Source of the DNA: Kitasatospora humi
Lineage (GTDB): Bacteria; Actinomycetota; Actinomycetes; Streptomycetales; Streptomycetaceae
Assembly: GCF_020907985.1 (NCBI RefSeq)
Contig: NZ_JAJJPA010000025.1
Location: 28,697-92,696 of the forward strand
DNA length: 64,000 nt
Direction: 5' to 3'
Both the position numbers and the translations under genes were made by a program. Position 1 is the stretch's first letter; every line of letters begins with the position of its first letter. The notes under the pieces are model-generated. The model saw only the letters and a program-made list of their open reading frames with translations, did not search any database and had not been told where the DNA came from. This document shows positions 25,359-33,693 of the stretch, in pieces.

Positions 25359-26105
25359 TTAGGACGGCTGGACGATCCCGAACTCGTAGACCACTGCTCG
25401 GTGTCGGTCCGGGATGACCATGTCGGCGGTCTCCACCGGCCGTCCGTCGGTGTCGTAGATGGTCCGCTCGATCGCCAGGACCAGATCCCCGGGCCCGATC
25501 CCCAGCAGGTGCGCCTGTGCTGGAGTGGCACGAGCCGGACGCGGCACCTCCACCACGGTCTCGACCCGCACGCCGATGGAGCGCATCCGCTCGACCACCC
25601 CCCTGCCCGCGAGCGGGCCCTGCTCGGGCAGGAGGATCGGCGTGCCTGCGGTGATCGCCATCGGCTCCCAGGAACAGGAGAGTTGCACGGGCTGGCCATC
25701 GGCGAGGAACTCGTAGTGCGTGGTCACGCAGAGGTCCCCGGGCCGGATCGCGAGCCGCTCGGCGATCTCCTCCGTGGCGGGCACGCGCAGTCGGCTGTCC
25801 GCGTCCCAGGCACTGGCTCGTCCGCGCTCGGCCAGGCCCGTGCGGGAGCCGGCGCGATGTCGCGAGCGGACCATCAGCAGGCGCTCGCGCGGCGTCCGGA
25901 CGTAGGTGCCCGAGCCCGCCCGCCCTTCGAGGAGGCCCTCGACGATCAGCCGCTCCATGGCCCGCTGCGTGACGTTCCGCCCGACTCCGAACTGCTCGGC
26001 CAGGCGCGCCCGGGACGGCAGCCGCTGGCCAACCGGCCACTCTCCCCGAAGGATCCGTGTGCGCAGCGCGTCGGCTACGGCAAGGTACGGCGCGTCTCGG
26101 GGCAT
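25359..26105 (-). CDS. GntR/HutC-family regulator with UTRA domain
   Basis: 248 aa. The winged helix lies at residues 5-72 (YLAVADALRTRILRGEWPVG, LPSRARLAEQFGVGRNVTQR, EGLLEGRAGSGTYVR). The UTRA effector domain begins near residue 95, with LCVTTHYEFLADGQPVQLS and ETADMVIPDRHRAVVYEFG. It is expected to repress the downstream MFS gene and respond to a small ligand. Confidence 0.92.
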   Translation of the reverse strand: MPRDAPYLAVADALRTRILRGEWPVGQRLPSRARLAEQFGVGRNVTQRAMERLIVEGLLEGRAGSGTYVRTPRERLLMVRSRHRAGSRTGLAERGRASAWDADSRLRVPATEEIAERLAIRPGDLCVTTHYEFLADGQPVQLSCSWEPMAITAGTPILLPEQGPLAGRGVVERMRSIGVRVETVVEVPRPARATPAQAHLLGIGPGDLVLAIERTIYDTDGRPVETADMVIPDRHRAVVYEFGIVQPS

Positions 26106-26304
26106 CTGCGACTCTCCCTGCTGGTTCCGGGCGACGGCAGCAAGCTAGTGCACCTGCGGAAAGCTGATGGAGTAGCCAACCGCCCGGGCACCAAGGCTGC
26201 TACGCCTGAGACCTTTGGGCACAGCCCGCAGACCTGCGCGAGTACCGCGCCGCCCCCACCGGCCGCACCGAGTGGGACCGCGCACGGAATTCCTTCCGGT
26301 TGTC

Positions 26305-26331
26305 TGTCACATCCGGCCGCTGCGGTCCGTC
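26305..26331 (+). promoter_or_regulatory. ECF41-type promoter
   Basis: TGTCACA (26305-26311), 16 nt, then CGTC (26328-26331), exactly the published ECF41 consensus layout. It stands 48 bp upstream of a carboxymuconolactone decarboxylase-like gene, the kind of gene these sigma factors usually control. No ECF41 gene lies within the window. Confidence 0.75.
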
Positions 26332-26379
26332 GAGGCAGTGAAGGCAACGACAACCGCAACGACCGGAGGACAGACCGCC

Positions 26380-26892
26380 ATGGCTGTTGAGAGCACCACC
26401 AGCGCCGCCGCCGACAAGCTGACCGCCTCGCGCCTGCCCAACCCAGCCAGGCTGGTTCCCGAACTGGGCGTGGCGGGCGGCGCGTTGTCCAAGGCCGTCG
26501 GCAACGGTTCGGTGCCGCAGAGCACCGTTGACCTGATCCAGCTGCGGGCCGGCCAGATCGTCGGCAACACCTACCTGACCGCGCTGCACACCAAGAGCCT
26601 GCGTGCGGCCGGGGAGTCGCAGGAGCGCATCGACGCGGTCGCCTCCTGGCAGGACGCCCCTTGTTTCACCGAGGGCGAGGCCGTGGCGCTGGCCCTGGTG
26701 GAGGCCGTGCTCCAGCCCGCCATCCACGGCGAGCGGGTCCCCGACGCGCTCTTCGCCCGCGCCGCCGAGCACTACGACGAGAAGGCCCTGGTCACCCTCG
26801 CCCTCGCGATCGGCCAGGTCAACTTCTTCATCCCGCTCGCCCTGATCGGCAAGCCCCTCCCGGGCGTCAAGCCGTCGGAGCAGTGGACCTGA
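26380..26892 (+). CDS. Carboxymuconolactone decarboxylase/AhpD-like protein without the CxxC
   Basis: 170 aa from the ATG at 26380, after CGGAGGA. The fold signature is STVDLIQLRAGQIVG then NTYLTALHTKSLRAAGES. In AhpD-like proteins this stretch reads NxCxYCxxxHT. Here the two cysteines are Asn63 and Leu66, while His70 and the following T-K are kept. It should therefore lack the thiol peroxidase chemistry and may be a binding or decarboxylase-type relative. The rest (SWQDAPCFTEGEAVALALVE, LALAIGQVNFFI) is normal. Probably regulated by an ECF41 sigma factor. Confidence 0.85.
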   Translation: MAVESTTSAAADKLTASRLPNPARLVPELGVAGGALSKAVGNGSVPQSTVDLIQLRAGQIVGNTYLTALHTKSLRAAGESQERIDAVASWQDAPCFTEGEAVALALVEAVLQPAIHGERVPDALFARAAEHYDEKALVTLALAIGQVNFFIPLALIGKPLPGVKPSEQWT

Positions 26893-26926
26893 GTCCGGGC
26901 CCGGCGGATCCACGTCCGCACGGCGG

Positions 26927-26971
26927 CAGGGGCGTCAGCGATTACCAGATCCAGTCGCGCTGACGCCCCTG
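26927..26971. terminator. Bidirectional terminator
   Basis: CAGGGGCGTCAGCG (26927-26940) pairs fully with CGCTGACGCCCCTG (26958-26971) across a 17-nt loop. It separates two convergent genes. Confidence 0.85.
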
Positions 26972-27055
26972 TGCTTCGAATACGGGCCCGGGCGAGGGGC
27001 CGTCGAACCGTGTGGCGCCCGATGGCCGCGGTCCGACGGCCCGTCGGTGTCCGTA

Positions 27056-28045
27056 CTACTCGCCCGCCACCCGCAGCAGCAACTTGCCGGTGGTGGTGCG
27101 GGATTCGATCAGGCGGTGCGCCTCGGCGACCTCGGCCAGCGGGAGTTCGGCGCTGATCAGCGGATCGACGGAGCCATCGGCGACCAGGGCGAAGGCGCGG
27201 GCGGTGAGGGCGCGCAGCTCGTCGGGGTCGCGCTGGGACAGTTCCAGGATGGACATCCCAGCGACGGTCCGGCCCGGGTTGAGGTCGTTCTGGCCCACCT
27301 GCCACGGGGTGCCCCCGCCGGCGTTGCCGAACGAGATCAGGCGGCCGAAGGTCTGGAGGGCGGCCAGGCTCTCGCGGAAGGTGTCGCCGCCCACCGAGTC
27401 CAGCGCGAGGTCCACGCCCCGCCCGTCGGTCAGGCTGCGCACGGCCTGGGCGGTGAACTCGGCGCCCACGAGCACGTGGTCGTAACCGGTCTTCAACGCG
27501 TACTCCGCCTTCGCCGGGGCGGAGACAACGCCCAGCACCCGGCCCGCTCCCGCCAGCTTCGCCAACTGGCCGACGACACCGCCGACTCCGCCCGCCGCGC
27601 TCTGGACCAGGACCGACTCACCGGGCTGGAGCCGACCGATCTCGTGCAACAGGGCGTGTGCCGTCGGCAGCACGGTCGGCAGCGCGGCCGCGGTGCGCAG
27701 GGAGACGCCCTCGGGCAGGGCGAAGACCGTGTCGGCGTCGGCCACCGCGACCTCGGCATAGCCGCCGAACCGGGTGAGCGCGGCAACGGGCAGGCCGGGT
27801 CGCAGGCCGTAGGCCTCGGGGACGCCCTCGCCGACGGCGCGGATCCGACCGGAGACCTCCAGACCGGGCTGGAACGGCAGCGACGGGACGCGGTAGCCGC
27901 TGCCACGAGCCTTCAGTTCGGCGAAGTTGACGCCCGCGTACGCAACATCGATGCTCACCTGTCCGGGACCCGGCTCGGGCACCGGCAGCTCGGTGAGCTG
28001 CAGAACCTCGGGGCCGCCGAACTCCTCCACCACGATCGCGCGCAT
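27056..28045 (-). CDS. NADPH:quinone oxidoreductase-like (zinc-less MDR) protein
   Basis: 329 aa from the ATG at 28045, with GGAGGGAAGAGG just upstream. Medium-chain reductase features: VEEFGGPEVLQL at the start, YAGVNFAELKARG, and the NADPH loop SAAGGVGGVVGQLAKLAG. The catalytic-zinc cysteines are absent, as in QOR-type enzymes. It is divergent from an ArsR-type regulator gene, with operator-like repeats between them, and is likely induced by an electrophile or quinone. Confidence 0.9.
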   Translation of the reverse strand: MRAIVVEEFGGPEVLQLTELPVPEPGPGQVSIDVAYAGVNFAELKARGSGYRVPSLPFQPGLEVSGRIRAVGEGVPEAYGLRPGLPVAALTRFGGYAEVAVADADTVFALPEGVSLRTAAALPTVLPTAHALLHEIGRLQPGESVLVQSAAGGVGGVVGQLAKLAGAGRVLGVVSAPAKAEYALKTGYDHVLVGAEFTAQAVRSLTDGRGVDLALDSVGGDTFRESLAALQTFGRLISFGNAGGGTPWQVGQNDLNPGRTVAGMSILELSQRDPDELRALTARAFALVADGSVDPLISAELPLAEVAEAHRLIESRTTTGKLLLRVAGE

Positions 28046-28099
28046 TCGCCTCTTCCCTCCGTTGTGAGCGCCCGTCATTGAGGACGGGTAGCCCCTGGG

Positions 28100-28150
28100 T
28101 GTTCAATGGGTATCGAACACTTTGAGTGTACGGACTTGATCGAACACTCG
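28100..28150. promoter_or_regulatory. Operator-like repeats between oxidoreductase and ArsR genes
   Basis: TGTTC (28100-28104) faces GAACA (28115-28119). ACACT-TTG-AGTGT (28117-28129) is a perfect short palindrome. The phrase ATCGAACACT occurs twice (28112 and 28139). These are fit binding sites for the ArsR-type regulator encoded 64 bp downstream. Confidence 0.55.
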
Positions 28151-28213
28151 GCAAGAGGCGGAAGCCGCAGCCAAGGGTCCGGAAGCCAAGAGGGAAGCCC
28201 AGGGAGGAGAGTC

Positions 28214-28525
28214 ATGGGTCACCGCGCGGAACCTGAACACACCCACCCCGACGACGTTCCGGTGCAGGCCGTCTTCGCGGCGCTCGCGGATCCGGTGCGG
28301 CTCGGGATCGTGCGTGAGCTGGCCGGGTCACCGGAGTGGACAAGGGCCTGCGGTAGTTTCGACGTGCCGGTCGGAAAGGCAGCGCTCAGCCACCACTTCG
28401 CGGTGCTGCGGTCGGCAGGACTGATCGAGCAGCGGGACGACGGCGCCAAGCGGGTCAACCGGCTGCGGTGCGCCGAGTTCGAGGCCCGTTTTCCGGGGCT
28501 GCTGGATCTTGTGGTGCGTGGCTGA
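28214..28525 (+). CDS. ArsR-family regulator
   Basis: 103 aa from the ATG at 28214 after AGGGAGGAG. Winged helix: VFAALADPVRLGIVRELAGS, then VGKAALSHHFAVLRSAGLIE and RDDGAKRVNRL. No metal-binding CVC motif is seen, so it is of the metal-independent type. It probably represses the divergent oxidoreductase gene. Confidence 0.92.
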   Translation: MGHRAEPEHTHPDDVPVQAVFAALADPVRLGIVRELAGSPEWTRACGSFDVPVGKAALSHHFAVLRSAGLIEQRDDGAKRVNRLRCAEFEARFPGLLDLVVRG

Positions 28526-28548
28526 CGGCGAGTGGGAGGCAGGGGCGA

Positions 28549-29082
28549 GTGGGGGACGTGGTGGAGAGCGAATACCGGGTGCGGCGCCGGGAATCGGCCG
28601 ACCTGGACGGCTGCGTACGAGCGCTGGCTGAGGTGCACGAGGCCGATGGATATCCGATGGTCTGGCCCGATCGGCCCGCCGACTGGCTGGCCGAGGACGA
28701 CCAACTGGCCTGCTGGGTGGCGGTCGCGCCGGACGGCGCGGTGGTCGGCCATGCGGCGCTGGCCCCGGGGGTCGCTTCCTCGGCGGCGCACGTCTGGGCC
28801 GAACGGACCGGTCGGACAGCGGACCGAACCGGGGCGCTGAGCCGTCTCTATGTCGCCCCGGCGGCGCGCGGCCATGGTCTGGGTGCCCGACTCCTCGCCG
28901 CCGCCGTCGACTACGTCCGTGCGGCAGGTCTCTGGCCGGTCCTCGATGTGGTGACGACCAATGGTGCGGCCATCGAACTGTATGAACGTCAAGGCTGGCA
29001 GCGGTTGATGACTGCCGATCAGCGATGGCCCGACGGCCAGGTGGTGGCGGTGCACTGCTACGCGCTGCGGGAAGCCGGGTAG
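28549..29082 (+). CDS. GNAT-family N-acetyltransferase
   Basis: About 177 aa from the GTG at 28549; GTG at 28558 and 28561 are also possible. The acetyl-CoA site reads ALSRLYVAPAARGHGLGARL followed by LAAAVDY and NGAAIELYERQGWQRL. Substrate unknown. It lies 23 bp after the ArsR gene, so it may be in the same transcript. Confidence 0.88.
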   Translation: MGDVVESEYRVRRRESADLDGCVRALAEVHEADGYPMVWPDRPADWLAEDDQLACWVAVAPDGAVVGHAALAPGVASSAAHVWAERTGRTADRTGALSRLYVAPAARGHGLGARLLAAAVDYVRAAGLWPVLDVVTTNGAAIELYERQGWQRLMTADQRWPDGQVVAVHCYALREAG

Positions 29083-29147
29083 GTTGCCAGGAGCCGGGTG
29101 GAAAACCGGCTCGCAGTGGGATCACGCCGGATTGTACGGTCCGCTCC

Positions 29148-29798
29148 ATGACTACTGATGATCATGACGTGCTGGGGCGCGCGGCAGCGGACCTCGAAGT
29201 CGCGGTGCGCTCGGCGGTCGGAGCGCTGACTCCACTTTCGGCGGCCGACTGGTCGGTGCCGGCGGGGGAGTTGAGCTGGGACTGCTGGGAGACGATCGAG
29301 CACCTGGCTGACGGGCTGTTCGCCTATGCCCTGCAATTGGGCCCGGTGCGGCCGCCATTGGACCACTTCGTGCAGCTGGGTTGGCGACGGAGCCGGCCGG
29401 ATGCGCCGCCGCTGGCGATCTCGGTGGACCGGGAGGCCGGCCCGGCGGCGCTGGTGGAGGTGGTTGAGGCTGCCGGCGCGGTGCTGACGGCGATGGTGCG
29501 CACCGCCGCACCGACAGTGCGGGCCTTCCACGCCTACGGGGTGTCGGATCCGGAGGGGTTCGCGGCGATGGGTGTGGTCGAGGCCCTGGTGCACACGGAA
29601 GACGTGGTGCGCGGTCTCGGTGTCGAGTGGGCACCGCCGACGGGACCCTGCGCACGGGCCCTCGCCCGCCTCTTCCCGGAAGTCGCGGTGGGCGCCGACC
29701 CATGGGCCACCCTGCGCTGGGCCACCGGCCGTGCCGACCTGCCGGAGCAGCCGGGGCGGCGGGCGTTCGATCGCTGGCACAGTGCGCCGCTGGGGTGA
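29148..29798 (+). CDS. DinB/mycothiol-dependent maleylpyruvate isomerase-like protein
   Basis: 216 aa from the ATG at 29148. The N-terminal four-helix DinB fold shows SWDCWETIEHLADGLFAYAL; a further His is in RAFHAYGVSDPEGF and a third in VEALVHTEDVVRGLG. The three His are the usual metal ligands. Members transfer or use mycothiol. Start chosen because it fits the fold; no strong ribosome binding site is seen. Confidence 0.8.
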   Translation: MTTDDHDVLGRAAADLEVAVRSAVGALTPLSAADWSVPAGELSWDCWETIEHLADGLFAYALQLGPVRPPLDHFVQLGWRRSRPDAPPLAISVDREAGPAALVEVVEAAGAVLTAMVRTAAPTVRAFHAYGVSDPEGFAAMGVVEALVHTEDVVRGLGVEWAPPTGPCARALARLFPEVAVGADPWATLRWATGRADLPEQPGRRAFDRWHSAPLG

Positions 29799-29806
29799 GG
29801 GAGCCG

Positions 29807-29892
29807 CATTAATAATGCCCATTAGCAATGGTGGCGGCGGGGAGCGGGCAGGTGGGCTTGATGGGCTGCATTAATAATGCCCATTAGTAACG
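29807..29892 (+). repeat. Palindrome cluster B, elements B1 and B2
   Basis: Two near-identical elements start at 29807 and 29869, sharing GCATTAATAATGCCCATTAG. They differ mainly past that point (CAATG versus TAACG). The second half of the palindrome is decayed compared with cluster A (CATTAG for CATTATT). Confidence 0.8.
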
Positions 29893-30000
29893 CCTGCGGC
29901 GCTGAAGGCCCCGTCGGCAGCTGGGCAAGAAGCCGGTGCAGGGGCGGCGTGGAAGCCGGGGCGCCGGGCTTCCGGGTGGCGCATTGGCCTCAGAAGTGCG

Positions 30001-30030
30001 GCTGGTTAATAATGCGCAGTATTAACCAGC
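30001..30030. repeat. Near-perfect 30-bp AT-rich palindrome (B3)
   Basis: Arms of 11 bp (GCTGGTTAATA and its complement TATTAACCAGC) flank an 8-bp centre holding the palindrome TGCGCA. Only one base pair of the whole 30 bp is mismatched. It shares TTAATAATG with the other elements. Confidence 0.85.
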
Positions 30031-30221
30031 TCGGCCACAGCGGGCGCCCGCCGTCTTGCGCCGTCGGACGTCCCCTCGGGCGGCGGAAGGACCGGAGTCG
30101 ATCCGGTTCAACCAGTGGGGGCCGCGTGAGTTCGTTGTCCCCGATGCGCTTCCGGTGCGCGGGTGGCGGCCTCCGCCTTCGCCGCAGTTCAGGGGCGTTC
30201 TCCTGCTCGGTGCGGGCGGAC

Positions 30222-30280
30222 GTAATGCTGCCCATTATTAGTCCGTCGGTCGCAGCGTATTAATGCCCACCATTACTACC
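30222..30280 (-). repeat. Palindrome cluster B, elements B4 and B5
   Basis: B4 (30222-30241) reads CTAATAATGGGCAGCATTAC on the minus strand. B5 (30257-30280) is the long-spacer form, TTAATG-CCCAC-CATTA, matching the 3139-3160 copy in cluster A. B5 ends about 50 bp before the marR start codon. Confidence 0.75.
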
Positions 30281-30303
30281 CCTCCGCTCATTGGCTCGAC
30301 AGT

Positions 30304-30322
30304 TAGCTCTCAATGAGAGATA
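30304..30322. promoter_or_regulatory. MarR operator overlapping the promoter
   Basis: CTCTCA-A-TGAGAG (30307-30319) is a perfect 6-bp inverted repeat with a 1-nt centre, 13 bp before the marR start. Its place and form fit autorepression by the adjacent MarR protein. Confidence 0.7.
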
Positions 30323-30332
30323 AGCTGCCCAT

Positions 30333-30824
30333 ATGACGATCCCTCGCGCCGCGTCTCCCGGGCCCACTGACACGGCCCTGGCTGACGACTTCAGCGCGCT
30401 GCTCGTAGGCATACAGCGCCTGGTACGCCGCAAGCTGCGCCAAGGGCAGGTTGAGCCGCGGTTGCGCGGCGCCCATGTCGAGTTGCTCCGGCTGGTGATG
30501 GACACCCCCGGGCTACGAGTCTCGGATGCCGCAAAGGAGCTCTGCCTCGCCGGGAACTCGGTCTCCACTCTGGTCAATCAGCTGGTCACCCAGGGGCTGC
30601 TGCAGCGCGAGGTCGACCCGGCCGACCGCCGGGCTGCCCGGCTGTTCGCCACCGACGAGGCCGTCGAGCGGATCGGTGCCTGGCGGGCCAAGCGTGCGGC
30701 GCTGATCGAGACTGTGGTGGCCGATCTGTCCACTTCCGACCAGGCAGCGCTCGCCGCCGCGCTGCCCGCGCTGCGCGGCGTCGCCAACGGCCTGCGAGCC
30801 CAGCTAGGGGAGGACGCCCGATGA
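30333..30824 (+). CDS. MarR-family regulator
   Basis: 163 aa. Winged helix: LRGAHVELLRLVMDTPGLRV, SDAAKELCLAGNSVSTLVNQ, and the wing LLQREVDPADRRAARLFATD. It is the first gene of an operon with an ABC ATPase and permease, overlapping the ATPase start by ATGA. It should repress the exporter operon and release it on binding a drug-like ligand. Confidence 0.93.
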   Translation: MTIPRAASPGPTDTALADDFSALLVGIQRLVRRKLRQGQVEPRLRGAHVELLRLVMDTPGLRVSDAAKELCLAGNSVSTLVNQLVTQGLLQREVDPADRRAARLFATDEAVERIGAWRAKRAALIETVVADLSTSDQAALAAALPALRGVANGLRAQLGEDAR

Positions 30825-31873
30825 CCAGTACCGAGAACGCGACCAACGCGTCCCACGCGACCAACGCGTCCCACGCGACCAACGGGTCCCACGCGACCAA
30901 CGGGTCCCACGCGACCAACGGGTCCCACGCGACCAACGGGTCCCATGCGGCCAACACGTCCCACGCGGCCACCGTCACCGCTGCGGTTTCGCCCACCGCC
31001 GCACCGGGCCCTGCTCCCGACGCCGGCGCTTCCTCCGAAGCCGTGGTCTGCCGTGGCCTGGAGTACTCGTTCCATGGGCGCCGCAGCAAGAGCACCAAGG
31101 CGGTCGACGGCGTGGACCTCATCGTTCGTACCGGCGAGGTCTTCGGCCTGCTCGGCCCCAATGGCGCCGGCAAGACCACCACCATCCGCGCCATCACCAC
31201 GCTGCTCCCGGTGCCCAGCGGCATGGTCCAGGTCTTCGGGTACGACACCGCGCGCCGCCGGATGGAGGTCCGCCGACTGCTCGGGTACGTGCCCCAGCAA
31301 CTGTCCGCCGAAGCGGGGTTGACGGGCAGGGAGAACGTCGCGCTGTTCGCCCGGGTCTTCGACGTGCCGCATGCCGAGCGGGCCGAGCGGGTGGCCCAGG
31401 CACTGGCCGCGGTCGACCTGACCGAGGCCGCCGACCGGATGTGCGGCACCTACTCCGGCGGTATGGTCCGCCGCCTCGAACTCGCGCAGGCCCTGGTCAG
31501 CGCGCCGCGCCTGCTGGTGCTGGACGAGCCCACCATCGGCCTCGACCCGATCGCCCGCACCAGCGTCTGGGAGTGCATCGACGCGGTCCGCCGCGCGACC
31601 GGCATGACCGTGCTGGTCACCACCCACTACATGGACGAGGCCGACCAGTACTGCGACCGGCTGGGCTTGATGGACCGCGGCAAGATCCGCGCTCTGGGCA
31701 CGCCGGAGGAGTTGAAGTCCTGGGTCCGTGAACAGGCCCCGGAACACCCCGACCCCAGCCTCGACGACGTCTTCCGCCACTTCGCCGGACGTGATCTGGC
31801 GCGCGGTCAAGCCTCGGAAGGAGATTTCCGCGATGTCCGCCGTACCCGCCGAACCGCGTCCCGTGTCGGCTGA
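30821..31873 (+). CDS. ABC transporter ATP-binding protein (DrrA-like)
   Basis: 350 aa. Residues 7-48 are seven 6-aa repeats (ATNASH/ATNGSH). The ATPase domain follows: Walker A GLLGPNGAGKTTTIRAI, signature YSGGMVRRLELAQ, Walker B LLVLDEPTIGLD and the switch His in TTHYMDEADQ. The last 40 residues overlap the permease start. It powers export together with the ABC-2 permease. The repeat stretch is not part of the family fold. Confidence 0.92.
   Translation: MTSTENATNASHATNASHATNGSHATNGSHATNGSHATNGSHAANTSHAATVTAAVSPTAAPGPAPDAGASSEAVVCRGLEYSFHGRRSKSTKAVDGVDLIVRTGEVFGLLGPNGAGKTTTIRAITTLLPVPSGMVQVFGYDTARRRMEVRRLLGYVPQQLSAEAGLTGRENVALFARVFDVPHAERAERVAQALAAVDLTEAADRMCGTYSGGMVRRLELAQALVSAPRLLVLDEPTIGLDPIARTSVWECIDAVRRATGMTVLVTTHYMDEADQYCDRLGLMDRGKIRALGTPEELKSWVREQAPEHPDPSLDDVFRHFAGRDLARGQASEGDFRDVRRTRRTASRVG
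30839..30964. repeat. 18-bp in-frame tandem repeat at the ABC ATPase N-terminus
   Basis: Seven copies of GCGACCAACGGGTCCCAC-type units encode ATN(A/G)SH. The first two and the last are variants; the middle four are nearly identical, so the expansion looks recent. Confidence 0.88.
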
Positions 31874-32960
31874 GGCCGCAGACGCCGACGCAGTCGAGGC
31901 CGCGACCATCACCGCGACCCCCAACACCAAGGCTGCGACCTCCACTTCCATGGCCGGTGACCCCGCCTCCACGACCGGTGACCCCACCTCCACGACCGGA
32001 AACCCCACCTCCACTACTGGCGCCGCTGCCGCCACGACCGGTACCTCAACTTCCACGACCGGTGCCACCGCTGCCACGACCGGTGCCAGCACCGCCGCGA
32101 CCAAGGCCACCGCCACAGCCCCAGCCGCCTCGGGTGCCGTCGCCACGCCGGAGCGCGACTTCGGTCTGCTACTGGTTCCGCCGCGCGCCAGGACCGGTTG
32201 GAAGTTGGTCCCGGCGCGGGTGCTGGCGATGTGCGCCGTCGAGTTGCAGAAGCTGCGCCACGACCGCACCGAGCTCTACACCCGGGCCATCCAGCCCGCT
32301 CTCTGGCTGCTGATCTTCGGTGAGACCTTCACCCGCCTGAAGGCGATACCGACCGGCGGCATCCCCTACCTCGATTACCTGGCGCCGGGGATCATCGCCC
32401 AGTCCGCGATGTTCATCGCGATCTTCTACGGCATCATGATCATCTGGGAGCGGGACTCCGGCGTGCTCACCAAGCTGCTGGTCACCCCGACGCCACGTGC
32501 TGCCCTGGTCACCGGCAAGGCCTTCGCCGCCGGGGTCAAGGCGGTGATCCAGGCCGTCGTGGTGGTGCTGATCGCGGCCCTGCTCGGCGTCGCGATGACC
32601 TGGAACCCGGCACGTTTGCTGGGAGTCGCGGTCGTGGTGTTGCTCGGCTCGGCCTTCTTCTCCTGCCTGTCGATGAGCATCGCGGGAATCGTGCTCACCC
32701 GCGACCGGCTGATGGGCATAGGCCAGGCGATCACCATGCCGCTGTTCTTCGGCTCCAACGCCCTGTACCCGCTACACCTGATGCCCGGTTGGCTGCAGGC
32801 GATCAGCAAGGTGAATCCGCTCAGCTACCAAGTGGACGCACTGCGCGGCCTGTTGATCGGTGCCCCCGCCCACCTTCCGCTGGACTTCGGTGTGTTGGCC
32901 GCGGCCACCGCCCTGGGGATCACGGCGGCCTCGGCCCTGCTGGGACGGCTGGCTCGCTGA
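31833..32960 (+). CDS. ABC-2 type permease (DrrB-like)
   Basis: 375 aa from the ATG at 31833, with AAGGAG upstream, inside the end of the ATPase gene. The first 110 residues are Ala/Thr-rich with seven 7-aa repeats (DPTSTTG type). The permease domain follows with six membrane segments, including LDYLAPGIIAQSAMFIAIFY and FFGSNALYPLHLMPGWL. It forms the exporter with the ATPase. The long N-terminal extension is unusual for the family. Confidence 0.92.
   Translation: MSAVPAEPRPVSAEAADADAVEAATITATPNTKAATSTSMAGDPASTTGDPTSTTGNPTSTTGAAAATTGTSTSTTGATAATTGASTAATKATATAPAASGAVATPERDFGLLLVPPRARTGWKLVPARVLAMCAVELQKLRHDRTELYTRAIQPALWLLIFGETFTRLKAIPTGGIPYLDYLAPGIIAQSAMFIAIFYGIMIIWERDSGVLTKLLVTPTPRAALVTGKAFAAGVKAVIQAVVVVLIAALLGVAMTWNPARLLGVAVVVLLGSAFFSCLSMSIAGIVLTRDRLMGIGQAITMPLFFGSNALYPLHLMPGWLQAISKVNPLSYQVDALRGLLIGAPAHLPLDFGVLAAATALGITAASALLGRLAR
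31959..32105. repeat. 21-bp in-frame repeat in the permease N-terminus
   Basis: Seven degenerate copies encode D-P-T-S-T-T-G variants (residues 43-91). The later copies have drifted to A-T-A-A-T-T-G. Confidence 0.75.
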
Positions 32961-32961
32961 G

Positions 32962-33693
32962 TCAGCGCCCGTCGACCGGGTGGCCGCTCCGTTCACGGCG
33001 GCCGCCCGGTCCATGGTGCAGGGCCAGGCCCACCGCGCCGGCTGCCACCGCGATGCCGAAGGCGGCCAGCAGGCGGGCGGCGCCGGACGTTTGGGCAGGA
33101 GTGAGGGCGGCTGCCAGGACCAGGGCGGAGGCGGCGCAGGCGGCCAGGATGGCGCCGGGGCCGGTGGGCAGGTGGACGTGGCTGCGGGCGTCGACGCGGA
33201 GCAGGTACCCGAGCAGCAGCGCGGTGATCGCCGCTGCCAGCCAGGCGGACGGGTGGGACAGAGCCGCCAGTAGGACGGCCACGGTGGCCAGCACGGTGTT
33301 GCGGTGGCGGGCCAGTTGAAGGTGCAGCCGGGCGGACGCGGGGCCGGGGCGGACGGTCAGCGGCGGCGCCGCCCACCATCCGAAGCCGACCGCCAGCACC
33401 GCCCCGGCCAGATGGAGGGGCACGCCTTCCCCTCCCCGCGGGTTGGTGGCGGCCACCAGGAGTGCCATGCCCAGGCAACGGCTGAGCAGGCGCTTGTGGG
33501 CGGGCGCCCATGGTCCCGCCCCCGATCCCGCCCCCGAAGCCACTGCCGTCGTCCCGACCAAGTGCCGTGCCGCAGCCGTCGTCCCGACCAAGTGCCGTGC
33601 CACCGCCGTCCTCCCGACCAAGTGCCGTGCCACTGCCGTCCTCCCGACCAAGCGCCGAGTCACCGCCGTCGTCCCGACCAAGCGCCCAGTCAT
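32962..33693 (-). CDS. Membrane protein of the DUF58/MoxR cluster, with N-terminal repeats
   Basis: 243 aa from the ATG at 33693, which overlaps the DUF58 gene stop by ATGA. Residues 4-53 are five 10-aa repeats (HLVGTTAVAR type). The remainder has about six membrane segments (RCLGMALLVAATN, TVLATVAVLLAALSHPSAWL, GAILAACAASALVLAAALTP). I do not recognise the family beyond its place as last gene of this operon. Its stop is 2 bp from the end of the convergent permease gene. Confidence 0.75.
   Translation of the reverse strand: MTGRLVGTTAVTRRLVGRTAVARHLVGRTAVARHLVGTTAAARHLVGTTAVASGAGSGAGPWAPAHKRLLSRCLGMALLVAATNPRGGEGVPLHLAGAVLAVGFGWWAAPPLTVRPGPASARLHLQLARHRNTVLATVAVLLAALSHPSAWLAAAITALLLGYLLRVDARSHVHLPTGPGAILAACAASALVLAAALTPAQTSGAARLLAAFGIAVAAGAVGLALHHGPGGRRERSGHPVDGR
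33535..33684. repeat. 30-bp in-frame repeat at a membrane protein N-terminus
   Basis: Five copies of a 30-bp unit (plus strand GTCCCGACCAAGTGCCGTGC core) encode ten residues each, directly after the start codon. The copies are 80-95% alike. Confidence 0.85.

Larger units (their letters stand above)
29799..30332. other. Gene-free gap carrying palindrome cluster B
   Basis: The gap between the DinB-type gene and marR is about 530 bp. No reading frame has a good start and ribosome binding site. It carries five AT-rich palindromic elements (listed separately) separated by ordinary GC-rich DNA, and at its right end the marR operator. It may be a degraded insertion or a regulatory array. Confidence 0.6.

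Noticed and set aside
29807..30280. Possible CRISPR array
   Set aside because: Repeats are in both orientations with irregular spacing (37 to about 216 bp), and no cas gene is present.
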